This document shows, one piece after another, positions 40,630 to 50,707 of a stretch of DNA of 64,000 nucleotides. Position numbers and translations under genes: made by a program. The notes under the pieces are model-generated. The model worked only from the letters and a program-made list of their open reading frames with translations. It ran no database searches and had not been told where the DNA came from. The stretch is from Nitzschia sp. pyKryTriq1. Its lineage: Eukaryota > Bacillariophyta > Bacillariophyceae > Bacillariales > Bacillariaceae. Every line of letters begins with the position of its first letter. Within the stretch, counting starts at the first letter, position 1. The stretch lies in contig OY101121.1 in the NCBI GenBank assembly GCA_956465555.1, positions 1,016,722-1,080,721 of the forward strand. Direction: 5' to 3'.

Positions 40630-40908
40630 TTAGTCCGTCTTGGTGGGCTTGCCAGCTGCCCGCGTAGTAGTAGTAGTAGTGCTTCCGGAACTTTTGCTTT
40701 GCACTCTCTTGAACTCGCTCTCAAACATGGAGAGGGAAAACAAAAGCCCGGCACCCAGGAAGGAGAGGATCGCCATGTGAATTCGTGCCACTCCAGCCAA
40801 GAAAGCTGACAAGGTCAAAACCAGAAGCAAAGCAATGACGACTCTGACAAAGGGCAACAGCATGACGCCACCACCTGGTTGCATGACTTGAGAAACAAAA
40901 GATGACAT
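40630..40908 (-). CDS. PKR1-like V-ATPase assembly factor (small ER membrane protein)
   Basis: Single-exon, 92 aa, the usual size of the PKR1 family. Layout SFVSQVMQPGGG, then two hydrophobic segments (about residues 17-42 and 45-62, the second IHMAILSFLGAGLLFSLSMF), then FESEFKRVQ and a Ser/Thr-rich tail. Yeast Pkr1 is an ER protein needed for assembly of the V-ATPase Vo sector and has the same 'F...I..PG' start and paired TM segments. Assignment is by pattern and length; another two-TM protein is possible. It is divergent from GPAA1 across about 590 bp. Confidence 0.55.
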   Translation of the reverse strand: MSSFVSQVMQPGGGVMLLPFVRVVIALLLVLTLSAFLAGVARIHMAILSFLGAGLLFSLSMFESEFKRVQSKSSGSTTTTTTRAAGKPTKTD

Positions 40909-41501
40909 GGTTGATTATTTGATGAATGTGAAACTTGTTTCGATAAGGTGACAATCAAAGATGATGATGTACAGGTACAGTATGTAGCAAAAGGTAGAAA
41001 GGGGAGACTTGCGCTGGAGAGATGAGATACCGGTACTTCGTACTTCGTATTTCGTAGTTCTGTTGTTTTTTGGTTATTGTGTTGTCGTATTGTCGTGTTG
41101 TTGCGTTGTTGCCGTAGCCGTTTTGTTGTTGCGCGTTGCGCCGTCCCTTGGAATTTTCTTCTCGACAGCAGGACAGACCACAGACAACCAAAGGCCGACC
41201 GGCGCGTTTAGGCGAGCCGGCCAGCTGCCCAACGAACAACGACAACGCCAAACGAACGATGGGCAGGCGAGGACATCTGACGACGACAGACACAACTCGA
41301 TGCAAAACGCGAGAACGTGAAATCGTCAAAACCGTGACGACAATGGCGGAAGTCAGTCATTCGCATCGGCAGTCCTTTCTCACGCACAATAAGTTCGTCT
41401 TTTTGCTTAGCGTTTAGCTCCCCCACTACTAGACGCACTCTCACCCTACTACAAATTTACTAGATTACTTGAGAGGAGACCACGAAGAGACGACTGCAAT
41501 C
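40909..41501. other. Shared divergent promoter region
   Basis: About 590 bp between the PKR1-like and GPAA1 starts. A TTGTTGTCG-rich (GTT/GTC) low-complexity zone at about 41057-41140 and one TACCGGTAC (41029-41037) are visible. Short frames in the GTT zone are products of the repeat. Confidence 0.5.
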
Positions 41502-43442
41502 ATGAATGCACAAGATGACTCCTCGAAAGGAGCGACGAGTGACCCTACAACGCCGACAACTGAAGGCGACGACACAAAATCTACCGAGCCTCTCTCCAGC
41601 ACGCCAAGCAAAATGCAGCGGATTTGTCGCAAGCTCATTTTTCTTCCCTACTTTGTTGGAATTGTGTGGACCTGTTTGCACCCTGTCGTCTCTGTTCTGA
41701 CGGGAGAGCCGAAATGTCGTGGGTGGTATCTCGACGAGCATTCCATTGAAATTAAATTTGCCGAGATTTCTACCTGGCAGGCTCCTTCGCACCTGAAGGT
41801 TTCACTTCCTTCGATGCCACAGGGCCATTCCACTCTTTGTGCGTTGCTGAACGACAACAAGAGTAATGTTTCATGCCATGTTCATGGAGACTACTTTTCC
41901 ATGGCTACCATCACTCCTCTCTCGAATGCCTTGGATCCAGTGGAAGAAGCTCTGGTCTTGGTGGTCCCTGCTCCGCCCCAGGCCGATTGGACGACCAGCC
42001 TGTTTCATTACACCCTCATGAACTCCTTGGATTTGCTGGCAGATCCTGTGAAAACACCATGGCTAGCAAAAACAATGATTCTTGTTGCGCCCAACGAAGG
42101 AAATTCCTTAGACGATGCGGTTTCTTCCTTTCTCGATGCTTATTTGGGGACGCCACTGCTGCAGCAAGGAGCAGAACAGTCTTCGTTAGTGCCGCCATTA
42201 CCGCCGAAACTTTCGGGAGCCCTCCTACGAACATTGATAGCCGTGGATGTTGATGATCAGTCGGACAAGTCACCAGCTGGAGGTCAGGTACCGAAAGATC
42301 GACGTGGCCGTACCGAGTTTGCTGTATTACCGCAAGGCCGACGAGGTGTCTTGCCCAATATGGATATGGTCTTTTTGATTGGCAAGCTTTTCACTAGAAC
42401 CATGTTTCTCTCCACCAGCAACTTCCCCGGGACCACCTTTTTAACTCATGGCTACGCAAATGAGTCAAAGGCTGTGTCGAGGCTTTTGGATGAGCAACAG
42501 ATAGTAGGGCCACTCGATGCCAAGACCAAGAAATGGGCACAAGAACTGGCGGATATGGGATTATTTGCTTACACTATGGCCATGGGACCCTATCCAGCAC
42601 ATGCTACTGCCTTGGATCGTGGCATCGATTCAATTACCATCAAAGCGAAATTTGAAGGAACCTACTTCCGAGATCCATCCTCCGAAATCATCGAGTATTT
42701 GGAATACCTTGTGCGGGCTCTGTCAAATCTGCACGAGCGCTTGCATCATTCCTTTACCCTCTACCTTCTTCCTACTCATCGGGCATTTGTGTCGCATATG
42801 GAGTACTTCTTGCCCAATATACTAATACTCCTACCACTCGCAGTGAGAGGCTTTGGACTGGTTCTTTGGGAGGTGGAGCGTTTGGATTTGAGGGTGGTCG
42901 GTCTCTCCATTCTGACTACCATAACAGCCATGGGATTGTCGTCCATCGCTTTCGAAGACACCAAGGAGGATATTTCCATGGCCAATACGTGGTTGGTATG
43001 CTTGTATGTGGCCATTGTGGTGGTATGGAAGACATTTGTGCTATCAGGTCAGCCAAGTAAGAAAAGGGATGGTGACTCTTCCTCCTCCTCCCTCAAGCAG
43101 GAAGCAGCGCACTCATCCACAACGCGGGCACTACAAAGTCTTCAGTTCATATCCTGCGTCACTGCGGCATACATTTTGGTTCCAATTGCCTTTGCTCATA
43201 CATCCCTGTCGTACGTGCCCTCGCTCCTGTGGACACCACTCCTGGCATTTCCAAACTACAGTAAAGCTTCCACAAGAACAGTGGTCAATAAGCTCCTGGG
43301 TCTCGTCCTCCTGGTGGTGACAGCACCACCGATCCTCCTCCTGCCAAGAGTCTTTGGCTCGTACACTGCCTTCCTTCAATTTGCTTACATTCCATTGCAC
43401 ATTCAACTCTTGCTCTTGGTGGCGACAAGCTGGTTGTCCTAG
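41502..43442 (+). CDS. GPAA1: GPI transamidase subunit GAA1/GPAA1
   Basis: 646 aa from ATG 41502; the frame upstream lacks an ATG. ER membrane subunit of the GPI transamidase complex, which attaches GPI anchors to proteins; the lumenal domain has an M28-peptidase-like fold thought to bind the incoming GPI. Visible: a first TM (about residues 38-60, KLIFLPYFVGIVWTCL), CRGWYLDEHSIE, a lumenal domain with GPYPAHATALDRGIDSITIK, then ALSNLHERLHHSFTLYLLP just before the C-terminal multi-TM region, the most diagnostic stretch of the family. About six further TM segments follow (ILILLPLAVRGFGLVLW onwards). N-terminus is acidic and Thr/Ser-rich. Single exon. Confidence 0.88.
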   Translation: MNAQDDSSKGATSDPTTPTTEGDDTKSTEPLSSTPSKMQRICRKLIFLPYFVGIVWTCLHPVVSVLTGEPKCRGWYLDEHSIEIKFAEISTWQAPSHLKVSLPSMPQGHSTLCALLNDNKSNVSCHVHGDYFSMATITPLSNALDPVEEALVLVVPAPPQADWTTSLFHYTLMNSLDLLADPVKTPWLAKTMILVAPNEGNSLDDAVSSFLDAYLGTPLLQQGAEQSSLVPPLPPKLSGALLRTLIAVDVDDQSDKSPAGGQVPKDRRGRTEFAVLPQGRRGVLPNMDMVFLIGKLFTRTMFLSTSNFPGTTFLTHGYANESKAVSRLLDEQQIVGPLDAKTKKWAQELADMGLFAYTMAMGPYPAHATALDRGIDSITIKAKFEGTYFRDPSSEIIEYLEYLVRALSNLHERLHHSFTLYLLPTHRAFVSHMEYFLPNILILLPLAVRGFGLVLWEVERLDLRVVGLSILTTITAMGLSSIAFEDTKEDISMANTWLVCLYVAIVVVWKTFVLSGQPSKKRDGDSSSSSLKQEAAHSSTTRALQSLQFISCVTAAYILVPIAFAHTSLSYVPSLLWTPLLAFPNYSKASTRTVVNKLLGLVLLVVTAPPILLLPRVFGSYTAFLQFAYIPLHIQLLLLVATSWLS

Positions 43443-43737
43443 AGCCACTACTAGTTCAAATGCACGCTAGCAACGAACTAGTTGGTATCATCCATCGACT
43501 GTTTTGCAAAGTATGTACGAAAGACTGGTCTAGCTAGTAGGGTCTAGCTTTGTTCTCATTATTAAATACTTGAAGTGCAGACTCTTGGGTTTATAATATT
43601 ATAGAAACAAAGATGCATTCATAGCGGTGGGTTCACACCGAAGGCGACGTCCGCCTGAGGACACCGACGACGACGGTAACGCAGTGAACCAACCAAACTT
43701 CGTAGCTAGGCTATACGTACCCTTCGTATTTTGTTGT

Positions 43738-44805
43738 CTACGAGTCGACAAAACCATCAAATAATTCCGATTTGCGAAAGAATTGCCGCCGACTCTTGGC
43801 ATAATCGACCGTCTTGAGAGGCGAGATCCCCATTTCACGAGTGGCCTCGACGTACTTGGAGTACTCGTCCAAGAACCCAGGACTGGAAAGATGAATTTTT
43901 CGGATCGTTCGAATGATGCGACGACGTGGGCTTGGAGAAGACGACGAATCCAGCTGAAGATTACACGAGGCATCCAAGTGATCAAAGTAGCGCTTGGCTT
44001 GCTCGATGGAAGATGTGGCAGTGGGTCTCCTCGGGGTTGTGTTGGTTCCAAGAGGTCGGGCTGGGACTTGTTCTTCGTCTTCAGTGGTAAATTCAAATGG
44101 ATTCTTTGGTTCGGATGCCGGAGATGTGGAGGAGGAGCTGAAAGATTGAAGATCATCCTCCCCTACATCAATGCCTTGAGAGACGTCGGGGGAAAGTGAG
44201 ACTCGAGAGGTGCGCTGATGCGTCTCGGCAGTCCCGCTTGATGCTTCGGAGCTCCCTGGAGGATCCAATGGATCATCATTAACTTGGAGAGCTGGGATGG
44301 TTGAAACGAGGCGCTCACTTTCAGATGTCGAGGAAGAGCTTGCGGCATCAATCGGGATGTTGTCCTGAGACAGGAGCAGAGAGAGAGGGCGTCGAGATCG
44401 ACCACCAAACGTCTTGCCTCGTTTGACCCCCAGACTATTCCTTGGAGCCTCAGAGCGGGCTCTCTTCCGGACCGATTCTTCTTCATGAGGTAGATCAGGA
44501 GTGGCGTTCTCTTGGTCGTCGCCACTCTCATCGGAGGATGAGCTCACGACTTGATTTTCGGAGACAGTGCGACGATAGATCGGGCGGGCCAGGGCCTCGT
44601 CCCACTCGACGAGTGCCGTCTCATTGACGAACAAAGTCGTCACCTCGTCTAGCTTGCAGGCGACAGGCGGTTCTCCAGGGACGGTGTTCTCCTCATCGCA
44701 TTCTGCTCCGGAAGGAACAAGCTCAAGGGAGATCTTCTTTCTTCGGAACCATACGCCCTCTTTGCCTCCAAATGCAGATCTCTTTCGACGAGGTGGCAGC
44801 GGCAT
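43738..44805 (-). CDS. Unrecognised nuclear-type protein with conserved-looking C-terminus
   Basis: Single-exon, 355 aa. Not recognised. The N-terminus (PPRRKRSAFGGKEGVWFRRKK) carries two basic clusters, a likely nuclear localisation signal. The middle (about residues 70-265) is Ser/acid-rich and presumably disordered, with a basic patch GVKRGKTFGGRSRRPLSLLL. The last 90 residues look folded: SIEQAKRYFDHLDASCNLQL, PRRRIIRTIRKIHLSSPGFL, DEYSKYVEATREMGISPLKT and a final YAKSRRQFFRKSELFDGFVDS. A chromatin or cell-cycle role would fit the composition, but there is no direct evidence. Confidence 0.6.
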   Translation of the reverse strand: MPLPPRRKRSAFGGKEGVWFRRKKISLELVPSGAECDEENTVPGEPPVACKLDEVTTLFVNETALVEWDEALARPIYRRTVSENQVVSSSSDESGDDQENATPDLPHEEESVRKRARSEAPRNSLGVKRGKTFGGRSRRPLSLLLSQDNIPIDAASSSSTSESERLVSTIPALQVNDDPLDPPGSSEASSGTAETHQRTSRVSLSPDVSQGIDVGEDDLQSFSSSSTSPASEPKNPFEFTTEDEEQVPARPLGTNTTPRRPTATSSIEQAKRYFDHLDASCNLQLDSSSSPSPRRRIIRTIRKIHLSSPGFLDEYSKYVEATREMGISPLKTVDYAKSRRQFFRKSELFDGFVDS

Positions 44806-45792
44806 GATGTTTCAGATCATGGAACGAAGAAGAAGCAGACTCGATGGTTGTCTGTTTCTCGCCAGAAGGGTATGATACTCGTACAGATGAGGTTGATACG
44901 TACAGATTCAAGACGAACTGTTGTTGTTTGGTTCTTGGTACGATCTGGCTGTGATATATGTGTCGAAGAAGAAGAATGATGTTGTCCTGATGGTTGTGCA
45001 CATCATCTTCTTTCATCACATACCGGTAGCCCTACAGTATCATCGTTTCTTTCAGCAGAAATCCGAAACTGCCGCCGGCATCGCTTTGTCTCGGAGGTCG
45101 GATGCGATAAAATTTGGGCGCGGGGCGGTCGGACGAGTCAAAGAACAGCTAAAAAATTCAACACTTTTTCAAATTGTATGCCGGGCGTATTTCCCAACGT
45201 AGTACAAAACATACGTACACTTCTACGTCAATCGCAAAAAGTGGGAAAAACAATGGGAAGCGTGATGTGCGATGTGGTTCGTGGTGATTGTGTCTCGAGT
45301 AAAATCAAGGCAAAAGGCATCATTTCAACTTCGAGGGACAGAGCAGCTCTCATCGATTGTGTAAGTAGTTTGGATTGTTGGCGGATTGTCGTAATGGAGG
45401 ATGATTTTATTTCAATCTCCTGGATGTGTCTGGAAACCATTTTCTTTGGGAGCGGATGGCCATTTGTGTGATCAATCACGTTAGGGAGTGAGAGAACAAT
45501 GGATATTGGATGCAAAATGGCGATTGTCCCCTCATTCCCCCACGTAGGCTTTAGTAGCTTTTCTACGGGGGCAACAACGACGACTCAACGCCTTTTCTTC
45601 GATCACGACGCAAGTCATGATCACGACCTGATTGAACTCTTGTTTCATTTCACCCCCTACCATCCTGATTCACATCACTTTTTCATTTTCAAAATACTGA
45701 AACCACTCACATTACTATTCTGAATCCACCCACTATTGCACTCCAGTAGGCAACTATATCAAATCACCTGTACTTTATCACGTTAAAACAAC
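44806..45792. other. Intergenic, divergent
   Basis: About 990 bp between divergent genes. A plus-strand open frame at 45178-45471 (97 aa) shows no motif and is not called. One TACCGGTAG at 45023-45031. Confidence 0.5.
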
Positions 45793-48283
45793 ATGGCAAG
45801 ACGAAGCTCACGCAAGGGACCTGCGGACGAGAAGCCCGCCGCGGAGGATGATCCCCCCAATAAGGAAGATACCACGGAAGAAGCAAAAGCCGATGAACCC
45901 CTGGCAGAAGCACAGAAGAAAGAGATCCCGCCTCTCCCTCCCGGCCCCGTCGATCGTGATGTATGCGTGGGCGACGAAAACCATAAGGGCACTGTACTTT
46001 TGATGGACCTTATTCGGCTATACTATGTCATTGTCAAGAAAGAAAAGGGCGACGATGGTGCCAAAATGCCGACCACTGAGAAGGATGTGGAAGAACTTGC
46101 TTCCCACCTCACTACGTTGATGATGGAAGGCAAGAAGCTCGAGCTTTCTGGTCTCAAAGACGTCCCCAAACCTTTTTTGGTCGGCGAAGGACGATTCTTC
46201 GAGAAGAGCGGAGATGATTGGTCCAAGATGTCGAAGGAGCAAGCACACAAATTTGTCGCCAAGACTATTCTGGCTCAATTCTCTCAGATTGCGGGCGAGG
46301 AAAAGCCGTTTTCGTCTGACGTGGATGAATGCGTGGAAACTTTGTTCAAGGGTAGCGATCCCTCGGCCAAGGATCCAGACGAACCATCCAACTTTTCGGC
46401 TCCCAGACCTTGCGACGTGCTATTCTTGCCGATCGGGTTTGATTGGCAAGAAAATATGCCATATGAACACCAAAGTGGAAACAAACATCTCCTCTTTTTG
46501 GCCTCTCAACATGTCGCAGCTGACACCAATGACTCTATTAAGCGGGTGGAGGCAGCCTTTAAGCTTGTTACTTCCAAAATCGAAGTTAATTCAGGAACCG
46601 AACTCGTGCCGAAAACACCTCGTTATGTTGCACAGGAAGTCAAGGACACGCAGAACTCGTGGCGTGAACTCACAAAGGAAGAATTGGCAGAAGTAAGTAT
46701 AAGGTGGCTGGCTCGCGAACGTTCTGGCTACAAACACACACGCAAGTTCTTCATGATTCTCACCACTTTCTGTCTATCCACTTCAATCCGCTTGAAGTTT
46801 GCTTGCATCTTCACTTTCGAGGTCTTCGTCGAGAAGCAGATCCATGGCATGGGGGTGCCCTTATCATCACAAGTTGCGAATCTCATGAGTGAGACAGCCA
46901 AGCCATCGACCCTTCCCGTGGATAGTCCCACCCCGCATGATGTTTTGGTAAGTTTCCCGTTCGTCAAAACGTGCAATTGCTTGCCCACCAACAACCCTCA
47001 TGCCCCCCCCTCTCGTCTCCAGTTCGGTAGAGGTGGTATGACCAACGGACATCAAGGAAACCGTCGTTTTCGCGATAGTAAGTATCGGATGGGTCTGTCA
47101 ATAACCGGGAAAGTTATGTGTGCAAGGTAGCGCTAATTGTCAATCCCTGTTGTTGTGTTTTCAGTTATCGCTCTTCATCGTCCTGACTACATCCGAGCGA
47201 CCAAAATGGACAAGCCAAACGTCGCCCGAAGGATTGTGCGAGCTATTCGACAAGGGACTCCTCCTGGGCGCTTCTTGAGGAAAGGCGACGATGGAAAGTA
47301 TTACGATGTGGGCGATCGAACTGCTGCTGAGAAGACATCCCAAGGATTGCGGGAGCGTTCCAACGCCGAGAAGCGACAAAGGTCGGCTCTGCGAGAAGCC
47401 TTGCGAATTCGAAAAGAAGATTTCGAAGAAGGAAAAGAGGGGGAACCGGCGACCAAGAAGGTTAAAACGGATACCTACGTTCCATCTTATGCCGGTCAGC
47501 TCAACTACACTGGCGGCATTCCCCTCTCTTTGAGCATGAAGGAACAGTCAAAGGATACAAAGGACAAGAAAGATAAGAAAGGGAAAGGAAAGGAAGACGA
47601 GGAATCAGAATCCCTCCCTCCCAATGCCGTGGACAAGGATGGGAACATTCTTGTAACAGACTATGATATTCTGGTAAGCTGTGGCCGCTTTCGTGAACCA
47701 AAACAATGACGAACTACACTCACTCAAAATCAATTCTCTTTCTTTTAGTGCGGGCGCGGTGGTCTGACAAATCATCACAGGGGTAAGCTGCAGGTGCTTT
47801 TTCTTTGAAAACCATACGGAAAATTATCATCTCATCATCATTTTCCGCTCTTTTATAGGCAACAAACGCTTCCGGGATATCGTTGCTTTGCATCGCCCCG
47901 ACTACGTTCGCGCACCGAAAATCCAAAAACCGAGCGTCGCCCGAGTAATTGTGCGGGCCATCCGAAATGGCGACCCGCCTGGTCGCTTCTTGAGGAAGGA
48001 TGACAAAACAGGGAAGTGGATCGATATTGGCGATAAAAAGGCCGCAGAAAAAACTTCGCAAGCCCTGCGAGAGAAGACTGGTGATGAAAAGGAAGAAAAA
48101 GCAAGTGACACACCTTTTGAGAGCCCGACTCTTATTGTTCCGACACCCGCAGCTGACAAGGCGGCAGGCAAGAAAATGGAAGGGGAAGAAAAGAAGAAAG
48201 ACGACAGTGAAGGTGATGCCAAGAAGGCAGACGCTGACGATGATGGGGCTGCCAAGGAACCACTCGACTCTGTCGAGGTTTAA
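45793..48283 (+). CDS. DUF6824-repeat protein (four tandem units, two canonical)
   Basis: Six exons: 45793-46692, 46822-46947, 47023-47077, 47165-47673, 47749-47782, 47859-48283; 682 aa. The last two units are canonical DUF6824-type domains: DVLFGRGGMTNGHQGNRRFRD...PPGRFLRKGDDGKYYDVGDRTAAEKTSQGL and DILCGRGGLTNHHRGNKRFRD with the matching PPGRFLRK...KAAEKTSQALRE half. Two earlier units look degenerate: DVCVGDENHKGTVLLMDLI with GRFFEKSGDDWSKMSKEQAHKF, and DVLFLPIGFDWQ...HQSGNKHLLFLASQH. Each canonical unit has a phase-0 intron right after DVL/DIL and a phase-1 intron inside the FRD/HRG stretch, so the intron pattern is duplicated too. The domain is abundant in diatoms and thought to be DNA- or protein-binding; role unknown. 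The ends are charged and Lys-rich. Confidence 0.85.
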
Positions 48284-48345
48284 GGGAATATATGTTACTA
48301 TTCGTATACAGATGCTGTGAAATCTCTAGTAAAAACTCTACAGTA

Positions 48346-49932
48346 CTAGTCAGTCGAATTTGCATTCGGATCGAAAATACCTTGGACCGCTCGGATACAA
48401 TCCTTCCAGTCGCGATCCAACTTGACTTTTGTCATGCCACGATCTTTCATTAAATGCATCACTGCGTCCGAGTTTTCTTTACATACTTCAAATACGACGA
48501 GTGCCCCAGGGATCAACAGATTTCCCTGAATCAAACCATCAAGGACGTGTTCGTAGTGAATGTTTCGTTCCTCTCGACTCACATATAAGGCGCGTTCTGG
48601 TTCGAAAGTCGTCGCTGCATCCAAGTCCCGTCGACCTCCCCTTGTCATATATGGAGGGTTGCATACAACGGCATTGAAGGGATTGTGCTTTAGGAAACGA
48701 AGATCTGCGAATTTACCCTGGATGCACTTGGCACAATCATTCATCCCAAGTGCAGCAATGTTGTAGTCACACAATTTTAGTGCCTCTCGCTCTGCGTCAA
48801 TACCTACGCCGGATGCATTGAGATGGCAAAGACGTTTAAGAATTGCAAGCAAGAGGTTACCACATCCAGTACCAAGATCAAGTATCAGCGGATGCTCCAC
48901 GATATCCTCTTTGTTAGTGAAGAAAGCGTCCACTACGTCGACGAGAGTTTCTGTCCCTTTCCTCGGAATCATCACTGCAGGCGTGACGCGGAATTCCAAG
49001 CCATCAAATGTTGCCTTTTCATCCCTATATTCCGTAGGTTTAGGTACGTCGCTGCTAAACAGTTCCATTCGCACTGCGTCCACGCCTTGACGTTGCCTGA
49101 AGAAGCGTTCCTCTTTTTCGAGGATACGTCGCAACTTGGGCACCGGAGGAATGGTCACTGACTGCCTATTCTCGATTCCTTTGGCTTGGAAGTCGAGGCT
49201 CACGACGGATAAGCACATCTTTTCACCCCGAAAGGCACAACAATCTCGCGCAGCACCCAGCACGGGCCAGCCACCCGCTCGTAGGTGGAGGCGAAACTGT
49301 CTTGCCCCAATATAGGTGCTGTCTTTTTCGCTATTGTGAGCGACCAGCAACGATACATGTCCGACCGAATTACTTGGAGCCACTTCCAGACACGTTGCGG
49401 TCGTTCGACATTTTCGCCTTTCCATGACGTTGGCAAGTTCAATCTCCGTCCCAGGGCGATGGAAACCCTTGACGAGACAGTGGACGGTCACGCGAATGTA
49501 AGTAAGTTCTTTGAGCAACGAGGGATAGCGTGCCGCTAAAAGAAGACTGTGGGCACATGCGGCATTGTGTGGATTTGCCAAGACGGGATTGATGCAGTTT
49601 ATCTTGAGCATTTCTTCGTCCTCCTGTAAATCTGATTCTTCCCTGTCGGAATTTCCTTCGCTACCGCTGCTGTACTCCAGAGCAGGACGATCAAAGCATT
49701 GTGACTCATTGGCAACGATCCATTGTTCTACAATCCGAGGACCATTTCCCCGAGAAACGCTCAGTATACACCAGTCCTTGTATCGCTTGACGACCTCAAT
49801 GGGATTTTTGGGTAAACTGACACTGAACGAGTCATTCGCACCACAGTAGTCTGGCAGGGCGAATGAAAGGTCAATGTCCATCGAAGGCGGCAACTCATCC
49901 GGCTCGCTAACAACGACGGATTGATCTTGCAT
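48346..49932 (-). CDS. PrmC/HemK-type N5-glutamine methyltransferase with RluA-like N-terminal half
   Basis: Single-exon, 528 aa, far longer than the roughly 280-340 aa of PrmC/HEMK1. The C-terminal half is a SAM methyltransferase: motif I ILDLGTGCGNLLLAIL, and motif IV VVCNPPYMTRGG with the NPPY signature that binds the glutamine amide; PRKGTETLVDVV matches the PrmC linker PRxETExLV. Such enzymes methylate the GGQ Gln of release factors. The N-terminal half (about residues 110-250) reads like the C-terminal part of an RluA pseudouridine synthase: YIRVTVHCLVKGFHRPGTEI, then GHVSLLVAH, then GARQFRLHLRAGGWPVLG; the active-site RLDxxTSG motif is absent and THQIR is RQFR, so this part is probably a catalytically dead RNA-binding relic. 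Location (cytosol or organelle) is unclear. Confidence 0.82.
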   Translation of the reverse strand: MQDQSVVVSEPDELPPSMDIDLSFALPDYCGANDSFSVSLPKNPIEVVKRYKDWCILSVSRGNGPRIVEQWIVANESQCFDRPALEYSSGSEGNSDREESDLQEDEEMLKINCINPVLANPHNAACAHSLLLAARYPSLLKELTYIRVTVHCLVKGFHRPGTEIELANVMERRKCRTTATCLEVAPSNSVGHVSLLVAHNSEKDSTYIGARQFRLHLRAGGWPVLGAARDCCAFRGEKMCLSVVSLDFQAKGIENRQSVTIPPVPKLRRILEKEERFFRQRQGVDAVRMELFSSDVPKPTEYRDEKATFDGLEFRVTPAVMIPRKGTETLVDVVDAFFTNKEDIVEHPLILDLGTGCGNLLLAILKRLCHLNASGVGIDAEREALKLCDYNIAALGMNDCAKCIQGKFADLRFLKHNPFNAVVCNPPYMTRGGRRDLDAATTFEPERALYVSREERNIHYEHVLDGLIQGNLLIPGALVVFEVCKENSDAVMHLMKDRGMTKVKLDRDWKDCIRAVQGIFDPNANSTD

Positions 49933-50707
49933 TGTCGGTTATATTTGTGTAATAGTGGGGGACGATTTACCACAGGTCTTGGTTTGGGCCATGCCGTCGT
50001 TCCCATCGAAAGTCGAAGACAATGAGCAAAGCCACCAACAAAATAACAACTAATAACGAAAGAAAGTCGTATTTCGGATTTTTGTGGCCTCCGCAACTAT
50101 AACGAGCTTGAAATTGCGTGCCAACCGCAGTATCGGGTATCGAGCTAGCGAGCGCCGGGCGAGCCGCCGGTCCTTCGACCGTCGCGCGTGCTCTGGTGCG
50201 CGCTCTACCGGTATGAGTACCAGTACTGTACTACAGCTCATACTCGTACCTCTTACTTGACCAGTCTTGTTGACCTCCCCCACAAAAAATAATGACTTGT
50301 TTTGAACCTTGCTTGGCTACAGAATGACGACGACTCACTCCTCCTCCTCTCCCGACGACTCCTCCTGTCTTGACGCCATCGGGCCCGTCCCCCAAAAAGA
50401 ACGACGGACGGACTCTCACGTCTGTACGTCAGCCGATGCCGGTAGATAAAGAGTGACAGGACGCCATTTGGGAGAGGCTCGCTGTCAGTCGTGAGAATAC
50501 AAAAAGACCCGAATTTTTTATCAATTTATGTCCGATGTCCATCGATCTCGAAGAAAAGAATCAATTTTTGCCTTTAGCATCTACAGTATCATCTGTGTTG
50601 TTGATGCCATGCATGGCATCAGAATAAAGAAAGGCATAACACGGAACACAACGATCATGGGCTTGCCACTACATTGGGTTTAACACAAAACATCGCATTG
50701 CAACATC
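49933..50707. other. Intergenic, divergent
   Basis: About 775 bp between divergent genes; one TACCGGTA (50206-50213) and a CCTCCTCC/CGACGACTCC low-complexity zone at about 50323-50360. The palindrome ATGCCATGCATGGCAT lies at 50606-50621, about 90 bp upstream of the UBL-array start. No gene seen. Confidence 0.55.

Noticed and set aside
41009-41320. 103-aa plus-strand frame with long Val/Cys-rich start
   Set aside because: Translated GTT/GTC low-complexity DNA in the shared divergent promoter of the PKR1-like and GPAA1 genes.
45178-45471. 97-aa plus-strand frame in the spacer before the DUF6824 gene
   Set aside because: No motif, no splice partner; composition similar to other spacer frames.
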